Assembly: GCA_031262895.1 (NCBI GenBank)
Contig: JAISGW010000077.1
Location: forward strand, 1-7,026
DNA length: 7,026 bases
From: Tannerella sp.
Lineage (GTDB): Bacteria > Bacteroidota > Bacteroidia > Bacteroidales > Tannerellaceae
Direction: 5' to 3'
Shown: positions 1 through 6,320 of the stretch, in pieces
Position numbering within the stretch: position 1 is the first letter of the stretch
Layout of the letters: each line of letters opens with the position of its first letter
Position numbers and translations under genes: made by a program
Notes under the pieces: model-generated
The model's input: the letters and a program-made list of their open reading frames with translations, nothing else
Database searches by the model: none
Told to the model about the DNA's origin: nothing

Positions 1-1209
1 TGGGACGACTCCCCCACGGAGAAACCCCAGACCTCCGAAGTGCACAACGGCATCTGGGATGCGAACGACCTCAGAGCCTTCAAGGATTCCGTAGAAAAAG
101 GCAGTTGGAATTATTGGAAGGACGAGAACGGCGTGGTCAACCTCCGCGACAACATTGACATGAGCAGCGCAACTCTGGAAGCCATAGGGACGATAGATGA
201 CGATAATATGAATATTTTCTCCGGCACATTCGACGGCAACGGGCATAAGATATATAATGTGCATTTTAAAGAAAATTCCGTCATGGCCAAAGAAGATCTT
301 TATGCTTCGGCTCTTTTCGCCTTAACCATGAATGCTTCCATACAAAACCTGCGCGTAGAAGCAACGGTCAATTCAAATGGTACACCTACCAATACGCATG
401 ATGGTGCCTTAGCGGAAGGCGGTATAATCGGTATGGCCATAGGTGTAACTTCGCTAAAAAATTGCTCGTTTTCCGGCAGCATTGGCAGCAATAATGCCAA
501 TACACCTATGGAAGCCGGCGGCCTGATTGGTTCCGTATCCACCATGCCGACTATAACAATGGAAAATTGTTATGTTAATAATACTGAAATAAAAGGAGAG
601 AAAGTCGGTGGTTTGGTTGGCTACGTTAGTTATGATAAAAATGTGGACACGCTTACCTTCACAGCTTGCCATGTCGTGAACACCAACATAAAAACGTCGG
701 ATGCAGGCAAATATGCGGGTGGATTGTTAGGGGGAATTATAGGAGATAAGCACTTTACCGCGAATATAAATTCCTGCTATGTGACGGAAACAGCTGAAAA
801 CCTCGGTAAGGTTTCCATTTCTTCCGCCAAAGTAGCGGGCGGGCTACTTGGTTTTAGCTATGTCGACGTTAAATTGACCGGCTGTTTCAATTCCGTATGG
901 CTTAATGGAACAACAAGCAATGCCGCTTTAATAGGAGGAGCCGATGGCGCACCGGAAGCTTATGGATGTTATGGTATATTCAGCGACAGTGCTACCCCTA
1001 TCTTGTTAGGCCCCGATTCCGGTGGTGATTCACAAAGCCTCAACGACAGTAACAACGGCGTCTTTACCGGCAGCAGCGCTTCTGATGCCTTGCGTAACTT
1101 CTATGGCGGCAGTGCCCTGAACGACCTGAACGCCGCCCTTATAGGCAGCGGCTACCAATATAAGGCCCCCGATGACAAGGCCTCCTATCCTGTCTTAATA
1201 AAACAATAA
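1..1209 (+). CDS. GLUG-repeat secreted or surface protein, 5' end missing
   Basis: The reading frame is open from the first base to the TAA at 1207-1209, giving 402 visible residues. A GTG at 40 could be read as a start, but the frame continues upstream and the first residues (WDDSPTEKP) resemble the linker after a Bacteroidetes lipoprotein signal, so the true start is probably outside the window. Residues about 19-90 look like the usual lead-in of this family (IWDANDLRAF, then SGTFDGNGHKI). Six GLUG-like turns follow: GGIIG 140, GGLIG 173, GGLVG 203, GGLLG 240, GGLLG 280, and a degenerate AALIGG 308. Each is followed 15-20 residues later by one cysteine (C155, C190, C223, C259, C295, C323). 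Such repeats are predicted to build a beta-helical solenoid and occur in cell-surface proteins of gut Bacteroidetes, including IgA-peptidase-like and adhesin-like proteins. No catalytic motif is visible, so adhesion or ligand binding is only an inference. GC content falls in the repeat region. The terminator downstream ends this unit. Confidence 0.85.
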   Translation, partial: WDDSPTEKPQTSEVHNGIWDANDLRAFKDSVEKGSWNYWKDENGVVNLRDNIDMSSATLEAIGTIDDDNMNIFSGTFDGNGHKIYNVHFKENSVMAKEDLYASALFALTMNASIQNLRVEATVNSNGTPTNTHDGALAEGGIIGMAIGVTSLKNCSFSGSIGSNNANTPMEAGGLIGSVSTMPTITMENCYVNNTEIKGEKVGGLVGYVSYDKNVDTLTFTACHVVNTNIKTSDAGKYAGGLLGGIIGDKHFTANINSCYVTETAENLGKVSISSAKVAGGLLGFSYVDVKLTGCFNSVWLNGTTSNAALIGGADGAPEAYGCYGIFSDSATPILLGPDSGGDSQSLNDSNNGVFTGSSASDALRNFYGGSALNDLNAALIGSGYQYKAPDDKASYPVLIKQ

Positions 1210-1281
1210 CTAATTGATAGTAGAACAACATACAAGTCGTCAATTATAATTATATGCTCTGAACATACAAAGCTCAATCAG

Positions 1282-1318
1282 GCCCTCTTTTCCCTTGCAC
1301 GGAAAAGGGGGCTTTTTT
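1282..1318 (+). terminator. Rho-independent terminator after the GLUG gene
   Basis: Bases 1282-1293 pair with 1301-1312 to form a 12-bp stem with one G-U pair and a 7-nt loop, followed directly by six T residues (1313-1318). It lies 73 nt past the stop codon of the GLUG-repeat gene and ahead of the promoter box for the tsaC unit, so it separates the two transcription units. The opposite strand has an A-rich stretch before the stem but no good T-run after it, so it should act mainly on + strand transcription. Confidence 0.92.
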
Positions 1319-1355
1319 CATACCGCGGGATAAGCTTGCCAACAATCTTCTAAAT

Positions 1356-1374
1356 ACTAAACACTAAACACTAA
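1356..1374 (+). repeat. Tandem heptamer ACTAAAC, 2.7 copies
   Basis: ACTAAAC occurs at 1356-1362 and 1363-1369, followed by a partial ACTAA at 1370-1374. The array lies directly upstream of the -7 box of the tsaC unit, where a -33 element would normally sit. A single ACTAAAC recurs at 5256-5262, immediately before the start codon of the protease gene. It could be a slippage product or a binding site; its function is unknown. Confidence 0.6.
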
Positions 1375-1378
1375 TTCG

Positions 1379-1386
1379 TATCTTTG
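1379..1386 (+). promoter_or_regulatory. Bacteroidetes-type -7 box for the tsaC operon
   Basis: TATCTTTG matches the TAnnTTTG -7 element read by the Bacteroidetes primary sigma factor. The expected -33 TTTG is absent: the 4 bases about 19-21 nt upstream fall inside the ACTAAAC repeats. A transcription start near 1391-1394 would leave a leader of about 15 nt, rich in A and T and without a Shine-Dalgarno sequence, which is usual in this phylum. The same ten bases (TATCTTTGCG) recur in the protease promoter. Confidence 0.65.
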
Positions 1387-1406
1387 CGCCCGTTATTTAA
1401 GAAACT

Positions 1407-1967
1407 ATGATAGAAGAAGTGAAGAAGGCCTGCCTGGTGATGCGTGAGGGCGGCCTTATCTTGTATCCTACAGATACGATTTGGGGCATCGGCTGCGACG
1501 CCACCAATCCTGCCGCGGTGGAACGCGTTTATGCGCTTAAGCGGCGTAACGACAGCAAGGCATTACTCGTCTTGGCAAGCAGCGAAGCTATGCTCGAAAC
1601 CTACGTGGAAAACGTGCCTGAGGTGGCCTGGCAATTGATAGAGGCGGCCGACAAACCTTTGACCATTATTTACGACAAGGCACGCAATTTGGCGCCCAAC
1701 CTTATCGCCGCCGACGGTTCCATCGGCATACGTATCACCTGTGAAGCCTTTTCCAAGGCTTTGTGCGAAGCATTCCGCAAGCCGGTTGTCTCGACCTCGG
1801 CCAACCTTAGCGGTCAACCTTCACCGGCCAATTTCCCGGAAATATCGCAGGAAATCCGTGAAGGGGTAGATTATATTGTGGATTACCGCCGCGATGAAAT
1901 CGCTAAATCTGTGCCTTCAAGCATCATCAAGCTGGGCGAGGGGGGCGTATTCAAAATCCTGCGATGA
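1407..1967 (+). CDS. tsaC: L-threonylcarbamoyladenylate synthase (TsaC/Sua5/YrdC family)
   Basis: The 186-residue protein is a single YrdC domain, the length of the short TsaC form without the Sua5 extension. In this family, threonine, bicarbonate and ATP are condensed to threonylcarbamoyl-AMP in the cytoplasm; the TsaD complex then transfers the group to A37 of ANN-decoding tRNAs (t6A). Visible family motifs are YPTDTIWGIG at 20-29, the basic cluster K45, R47 and K51 (LKRRNDSK) that binds nucleotide and phosphates, GIR at 107-109, STSANLSG at 129-136 and SVPSSII near 168-174. The usual PGP.T segment is KPLT (83-86), which I believe is common in Bacteroidales. The ATG at 1407 gives a natural N-terminus and lies 20 nt after the -7 box. 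The stop overlaps the next gene as ATGA, so translation of the two is probably coupled. YciO-like paralogues share the fold, but the complete motifs favour TsaC. Confidence 0.93.
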   Translation: MIEEVKKACLVMREGGLILYPTDTIWGIGCDATNPAAVERVYALKRRNDSKALLVLASSEAMLETYVENVPEVAWQLIEAADKPLTIIYDKARNLAPNLIAADGSIGIRITCEAFSKALCEAFRKPVVSTSANLSGQPSPANFPEISQEIREGVDYIVDYRRDEIAKSVPSSIIKLGEGGVFKILR

Positions 1968-3364
1968 GAAATTGCCGACAGCGGGCAAAATATTTGATAG
2001 CCGACTTCCTGTCGGCTTCGGTGGCTTGGGCCTTGTTTAACGTATTGCGTTATTATGAGGTGGCCGCCTATATCGGCTTCGGCAGCTTAGGCTTTTACCT
2101 GAACTACCCCAAGGTATGGGCAGTACAGCTGTGTGTGCCCTTCTTTTGGCTTTTGTTGTACTATTTCTCCGGCTATTATAACAAACCCTTCGGCAAATCG
2201 CGCCTGAGCGAATTCTTTTCCACCTTCCTCTGCGTCCTTTTGGGTACTACGTTGCTCTTCTTCCTCGTGTTGTTGAACGACCTGCCCCGTTCCTTTGAGG
2301 TTTACTACCAATTGTATTTTGCCCTGCTGGGTCTACAATTCGTGTTGACCTATTTGCCGCGGCTCTGCATCACTTTGCGGGGCCTTTCCCTTTCTAAGCG
2401 GGAAGGCTGGGCTTTGAAAGTTCTGATTATAGGTACCGGCCCGCGCGCGGAGAAGATAGCCGACAGCCTCTCCGGCCTTGGCTACCGTATTTTGGGCTTC
2501 GTGAACGAAAACAAAGTGGAAGAAACGACGATTCCATCGGAAAAATGCCTGGGCACGACGGCCGACTTGCCTCGCCTCGTACCCGAAAGGCAGGCCGATG
2601 AAATCATTGTAGCCACGGAAGTGGAAGGCAACGACCAGCGCCTTCGCCTGCTTTATAGCCTCTACCGGTACAAATGCCCCATCAAGCTGCTGGCCGACCA
2701 GTCTGGCCTCTTCTCGAAGGTGCGGCTGAAGACCATCCTCGGGCTTCCTCTGGTAGATGTCTCTGACAACAATTTCTCCGAAATGGAGAAGAACATCAAA
2801 CTTTGGGGCGACAAGCTGGCGGCCGCCTTTGCCTTACTGTTGCTTTCGCCCCTTTTCGCCTATATAAGCTATAAGGTGAAGCGTGGTTCGCCCGGTCCAG
2901 TACTTTTCAAGCAAGAACGGCTGGGCTATGGCGGGCGACCCTTTCTGATGTACAAGTTCCGCACCATGTATGTGGGTTCGGAAGAAGACGAGCCGCTACT
3001 GGCCAAGGCCGATGACAAGCGCATCACTCCCTTCGGGCGCCTGATGCGGAAATACCGTCTCGACGAGCTGCCGCAGTTCTGGAACGTGCTTCGCGGCGAC
3101 ATGTCGCTGGTAGGCCCCCGGCCCGAAAGGCGCTATTTCATCGAACAAATCGTGAAGAAAGCGCCGTATTATTATCTTTTGCACAACGTGCGCCCCGGCA
3201 TCACCTCGCTGGGCATGGTCAAGTACGGCTACGCCAGTTCGGTGGATGAGATGGTCGAGCGTTTGGAATACGACATGCTCTATTACGAGAACATGTCCTT
3301 GCTTTTGGATTTGACAATATTGGCCTACACGGTACGTACCGTGGTTACAGGCAAAGGTATATAA
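1964..3364 (+). CDS. Polyprenyl-phosphate sugar-1-phosphate transferase (WbaP/WcaJ-like)
   Basis: This 466-residue inner-membrane enzyme should move a sugar-1-phosphate from a nucleotide sugar to undecaprenyl phosphate, the first step of a lipid-linked glycan for capsule, exopolysaccharide, O-antigen or protein glycosylation. Four hydrophobic segments lie near residues 9-28, 51-70, 84-104 and 113-131. A Rossmann-like CoA-binding-type domain follows (KVLIIGTGPRAEK, 152-164). The catalytic bacterial sugar transferase domain starts at about 282 with a re-entrant membrane helix broken at S295-P296, then KFRTM 331-335, the Asp-Glu dyad D367-E368 in RLDELPQFWNVL, SLVGPRPE 381-388 and RPGIT 410-414. 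The length fits the large five-segment class rather than small PglC-like forms. The start overlaps the tsaC stop (ATGA) and no other glycosyltransferase is visible. The donor sugar cannot be read from the sequence; glucose, galactose and N-acetylhexosamine donors are all known in this superfamily. Confidence 0.93.
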   Translation: MRNCRQRAKYLIADFLSASVAWALFNVLRYYEVAAYIGFGSLGFYLNYPKVWAVQLCVPFFWLLLYYFSGYYNKPFGKSRLSEFFSTFLCVLLGTTLLFFLVLLNDLPRSFEVYYQLYFALLGLQFVLTYLPRLCITLRGLSLSKREGWALKVLIIGTGPRAEKIADSLSGLGYRILGFVNENKVEETTIPSEKCLGTTADLPRLVPERQADEIIVATEVEGNDQRLRLLYSLYRYKCPIKLLADQSGLFSKVRLKTILGLPLVDVSDNNFSEMEKNIKLWGDKLAAAFALLLLSPLFAYISYKVKRGSPGPVLFKQERLGYGGRPFLMYKFRTMYVGSEEDEPLLAKADDKRITPFGRLMRKYRLDELPQFWNVLRGDMSLVGPRPERRYFIEQIVKKAPYYYLLHNVRPGITSLGMVKYGYASSVDEMVERLEYDMLYYENMSLLLDLTILAYTVRTVVTGKGI

Positions 3365-3371
3365 CGCATTT

Positions 3372-5156
3372 ATGGAGGATATCAAACAAATTTTTTACAA
3401 GTTCCTGCTATGGCGGGAACGTCGCATCAAGGAAAAGCATTTCGTCTTGTTCCTGAGTTTTCTGGTCGGCCTGTGTTCCGCCGCTGCCGCCATCATCCTG
3501 AAAAAACTGATTCATCTGATGCAGCAATTGCTCACGCAGAACATGGACGTCAGCCAGGCCAACTTCCTTTTCCTTTTGTATCCGGTCATCGGCATCCTGT
3601 TGTCCGGTCTGTTCGTCAAATACATGGTGCGTGACGACATCAGCCACGGTGTGACGAAGATACTTTACGCCATTTCGCAACGCAAGAGCCGCATCAAGTC
3701 GCACAACATCTGGAGTTCCACGGTGGCCAGTTCCGTGACCATAGGCTTCGGCGGTTCGGTGGGAGCCGAGGCGCCGGTCGTATTGACTGGGGCGGCCATA
3801 GGCTCCAACCTGGGGCGGCTTTTCCACATGGAGCAAAAAACGCTGATGCTGCTGGTCGGCTGTGGGGCCGGCGGTGCCATCGCAGGCATCTTCAAGGCAC
3901 CTATAGCCGGATTGATGTTTGTCATCGAGGTGCTCATGCTCGATTTGACGACGGCTTCTGTGATGCCTCTGTTGATTTCTACTGTAACGGCAGCTACTAC
4001 TTCCTATATTTTTATGGGTACGGAAGCTATGTTCAAGTTTTCGCAGACCGAGCCTTTCCAATTGGAGCGTATCCCTTACGTGCTCCTTTTGGGTATTGTT
4101 TGCGGTCTGCTTTCGCTCTATGTCACTCGTATGATGAGTAACGTGGAAGATTTCCTGCGACCTCTGGGTTATTGGAAGAAGTTTATCATCTGCGGTGCGG
4201 TGTTGAGCTTGCTCATCTTCCTTCTGCCCCCCCTTTACGGTGAAGGCTACGACAGCATCGGTTTGCTGCTCAATGGGCATTATGCGGATTTGCTCAACAA
4301 GAGCTTGTTTTACAACTGGCAAAGTTCCTATTTCGGGCTGCTGTTCTTCATGCTGCTCATTGTGCTCACAAAGGTCTTTGCTTCGAGTGCGACGAACGGT
4401 GGTGGCGGCTGCGGCGGTGTCTTCGCGCCCAGTCTCTTTCTGGGTTGCGTCTTGGGCTTTATCTTCGCCCATACCTCCAATTCTTTCGATTTTACCCGTT
4501 TCCTTTCCGAGAAAAACTTCGCTTTGCTGGGCATGGCCGGCGTGATGGCCGGCATCATGCACGCCCCGCTGCTGGGCGTCTTTCTGATTGCCGAACTGAC
4601 TGGCGGATACGACCTTTTCCTCCCGTTGCTTATTGTTTCCATGAGTTCTTACCTGACCATCATCGCCTTTGAACCGCACAGTATTTATGCCATGCGCCTG
4701 GCCAAGACCGGTGAACTGCTCACCCACCACAAGGACAAAGCCGTGCTTACCTTATTAAATACGGAAGGCATCATTGAACGTGATTTTATCACTCTCGGTC
4801 CCGACATGACCCTTGGCGACGTGGTCAAGGCCATCGGGCGCAGCAAGCGTAACGCCTTTCCCGTCATCAACAAGGACGGCATCCTGCTGGGCATCGTGCA
4901 GCTCGACAACATCCGCAATATCATGTTCCGGCCGGAACTTTACGACCGCTTCCGCGTGGATAAGTTCATGGTGTCACCCACGGCCAAGATTCCGGTCGAC
5001 ACGCCCATGGACAAGGTGATGCAAATCTTCGACGACACCAAGGCTTGGAACCTGCCCGTCATTGACGCCCAAGGCCGTTACATAGGATTCATGTCGAAGT
5101 CGAAGATATTCAATTCCTACCGCGAAGTGCTGGTCGATACCCTTTCGGCCGACTAA
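3372..5156 (+). CDS. CLC-family chloride channel or exchanger with C-terminal CBS pair
   Basis: This 594-residue inner-membrane protein has a full CLC core (about residues 25-450) and two cytoplasmic CBS domains (about 475-525 and 530-590). Visible CLC landmarks are SHGV at 91-94 in place of GSGIP, the gating glutamate E133 in GAEAP (131-135, for GREGP), FKAPIAGLMFVIEV at 174-187, a glycine-rich GGVFAPSLFLG segment at 348-358, and Y439 in SIYAMRL, which fits the chloride-coordinating tyrosine. By alignment from memory with E. coli ClcA, E186 matches E202 and V187 stands where the proton glutamate E203 would be. CBS pairs often bind adenine nucleotides and regulate CLC proteins. The start is 7 nt after the transferase stop, so the two are probably one operon; no Shine-Dalgarno sequence is present. 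Anion transport is well supported, but channel versus proton-coupled exchange is open. No strong terminator follows. Confidence 0.93.
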   Translation: MEDIKQIFYKFLLWRERRIKEKHFVLFLSFLVGLCSAAAAIILKKLIHLMQQLLTQNMDVSQANFLFLLYPVIGILLSGLFVKYMVRDDISHGVTKILYAISQRKSRIKSHNIWSSTVASSVTIGFGGSVGAEAPVVLTGAAIGSNLGRLFHMEQKTLMLLVGCGAGGAIAGIFKAPIAGLMFVIEVLMLDLTTASVMPLLISTVTAATTSYIFMGTEAMFKFSQTEPFQLERIPYVLLLGIVCGLLSLYVTRMMSNVEDFLRPLGYWKKFIICGAVLSLLIFLLPPLYGEGYDSIGLLLNGHYADLLNKSLFYNWQSSYFGLLFFMLLIVLTKVFASSATNGGGGCGGVFAPSLFLGCVLGFIFAHTSNSFDFTRFLSEKNFALLGMAGVMAGIMHAPLLGVFLIAELTGGYDLFLPLLIVSMSSYLTIIAFEPHSIYAMRLAKTGELLTHHKDKAVLTLLNTEGIIERDFITLGPDMTLGDVVKAIGRSKRNAFPVINKDGILLGIVQLDNIRNIMFRPELYDRFRVDKFMVSPTAKIPVDTPMDKVMQIFDDTKAWNLPVIDAQGRYIGFMSKSKIFNSYREVLVDTLSAD

Positions 5157-5167
5157 GCTCTTGCGGG

Positions 5168-5212
5168 TAGGCCGCCTTTCCTCGCTTTTTGGATATTTAG
5201 AAGGAAGGCCTA
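5168..5212. repeat. Imperfect inverted repeat spanning the protease promoter
   Basis: TAGGCC (5168-5173) plus TTCC (5178-5181) mirrors GGAAGGCCTA (5203-5212). This gives ten pairs with a 4-nt bulge on the left arm and a 21-nt loop. The right arm takes in the first two bases of the -7 box and the loop contains the -33 TTTG. It could be an operator, or an RNA hairpin at the end of the CLC transcript. There is no T-run directly after it, so it is not a standard terminator. Confidence 0.5.
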
Positions 5213-5218
5213 TCTTTG
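5188..5218 (+). promoter_or_regulatory. Bacteroidetes promoter (-33 TTTG, -7 TATCTTTG) for the protease gene
   Basis: TTTG at 5188-5191 and TATCTTTG at 5211-5218 are separated by exactly 19 nt, matching the Bacteroidetes primary sigma consensus TTTG-N19-TAnnTTTG. A start near 5224 would give an AT-rich leader of about 40 nt before the ATG at 5264. It should serve the protease and, by read-through across the 31-nt gap, fmt as well. Confidence 0.85.
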
Positions 5219-5263
5219 CGGACATTTTTTATTATTTAGAACAGATTTCATACATACTAAACA

Positions 5264-6289
5264 ATGAGAATTTACCTTAGTATAAAGGGCAAGGTCGGGT
5301 TATGCCTGGCCGTGCTCTTTGTTTTGCCGCTCTGCCTCCGTGCCCAAGACGCCAAAGAAGTGTTCCGCGTAGCTGCTCCGGCCACTGTTACCATCTGGAA
5401 TTGGAACGGCAGCAAATGGATAGGCTTCGGTTCCGGCTTTTTCGTCAGTCCGGGCTTAATCGTCACGAACTTTCACGTGGTGGATGGTGCGAAAGAACTT
5501 TACTGCTTCCCTTATCCATACAGGAATGACAATTATTTCAAAATTCAAGGCTATGCGCAAGCCAATAAGGCTATAGATTTGGCTATCCTAGTAGCGGCTG
5601 TGCCAAGTAAGTCAACCCTTCGCTTGTCAAATATGAAGGTAGAAATAGGTGATAAGATATTTGCCTTGGGAACACCGGATGATCCGGCTTTAAATGCGAC
5701 GATTTCTCCCGGCATCATTAGCGGGGATTTACGTCGTTCCAGGAATAAGATGTTATATCAATTCACAGCTCCTACTTCTCACGGAAGTAGCGGCGGCCCC
5801 TTACTTAATGCTTCAGGAGAAGTCATAGGGATAGTAAGTAGCGGAGTAGACCGGGATGCTGCCCAGAATTTAAATTTTGCCATTCCAGCCCCATACCTTA
5901 AAGCCATGCTTGATCGAGGAACGCGAACGATGCGTCCCGTATCCGATTTCTACCATCCGCAACCAGTTACGAAACAACCCAGCGTTCATTCGCACGACGT
6001 GGCCTTTGCCGGGGCAGGCGGAACGCACCGCATCAATTTGGGCAATCCCGGTTCTTATGAGGTGGATGCTTTGGATGCCGATTGGTTCAGCGTGAAGAAA
6101 TTTCCTAACTACGTGCTCATTTCCTGCGATGCGAATTCGGATAGTCCGCGGAAAAGCTGGTTCATTTTGGCAAAAGGGCGGCAATTCATCCGCGTGAACG
6201 TCAGCCAGGCTGCCGCCGAACATCCTGAAGACAGCGACGAAGACGACGATGAAACCGATGTCGACGGATTTCTACAAGGCAGACTATAA
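5264..6289 (+). CDS. Secreted trypsin-like serine protease with C-terminal BACON-like domain
   Basis: The 341-residue protein begins with a signal peptide: basic start, hydrophobic stretch at about 11-25 and a likely signal peptidase I cut after A27 (CLRA-QD), so it should be periplasmic or exported. Residues about 33-215 form a trypsin/HtrA-like fold with the full triad: H71 in TNFHVV, D105 in AIDLAIL and S176 in HGSSGGPL. VIGIVSSG (187-194) and LNFAIP (203-208) also fit HtrA-like proteases. No PDZ domain follows, unlike DegP. Residues about 243-316 resemble a BACON domain: VAFAGAGG, a W at 274, NSDSPRKSWFILAKG at 291-305 and VNVSQAA at 311-317. The end is strongly acidic (319-335). An AT-rich core (about 5520-5900) contrasts with GC-rich ends. 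It has its own promoter and lies between the CLC gene and fmt. Substrate is unknown; protein quality control or cleavage of host or surface proteins are both possible. Protease call is firm; the BACON call is by eye. Confidence 0.9.
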   Translation: MRIYLSIKGKVGLCLAVLFVLPLCLRAQDAKEVFRVAAPATVTIWNWNGSKWIGFGSGFFVSPGLIVTNFHVVDGAKELYCFPYPYRNDNYFKIQGYAQANKAIDLAILVAAVPSKSTLRLSNMKVEIGDKIFALGTPDDPALNATISPGIISGDLRRSRNKMLYQFTAPTSHGSSGGPLLNASGEVIGIVSSGVDRDAAQNLNFAIPAPYLKAMLDRGTRTMRPVSDFYHPQPVTKQPSVHSHDVAFAGAGGTHRINLGNPGSYEVDALDADWFSVKKFPNYVLISCDANSDSPRKSWFILAKGRQFIRVNVSQAAAEHPEDSDEDDDETDVDGFLQGRL

Positions 6290-6320
6290 GATTGCGGCCT
6301 CTTGTGCGTTAATGTTTTAA

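Noticed and set aside
40..42. GTG as the start codon of the GLUG gene
   Set aside because: The frame is open to the window edge, no promoter or leader is visible, and the upstream residues look like a post-signal linker, so the gene more likely starts outside the window.
1211..1246. Inverted repeat TAATTGA / TCAATTA after the GLUG gene
   Set aside because: Seven AT-rich pairs around a 22-nt loop with no T-run; expected by chance in AT-rich intergenic DNA, and a far better terminator follows at 1282.
1227..1270. Direct repeat AACATACAA (1227-1235 and 1262-1270)
   Set aside because: Only nine bases, AT-rich, with no nearby mobile-element gene or attachment-site context.
3642..3656. SHGVT in the CLC protein read as loss of the chloride filter
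   Set aside because: HGVP-type variants of GSGIP occur in CBS-containing bacterial CLC proteins, and the other filter segments (GGVFAP, SIY) are intact, so this alone does not argue for a dead or non-CLC protein.
3408..4730. Long open frame of 440 codons on the - strand opposite the CLC gene
   Set aside because: It lies wholly within a well-supported gene, its product is rich in Q, H, E and R with no recognisable domain, and it has no promoter box. It is a by-product of the codon bias of the CLC gene.
5163..5190. Possible terminator GCGG-N5-CCGC then a T-run after the CLC gene
   Set aside because: The stem is only 4 bp and the T-run starts 10 nt after it, so it does not fit an intrinsic terminator; the T-run is better read as part of the -33 region.
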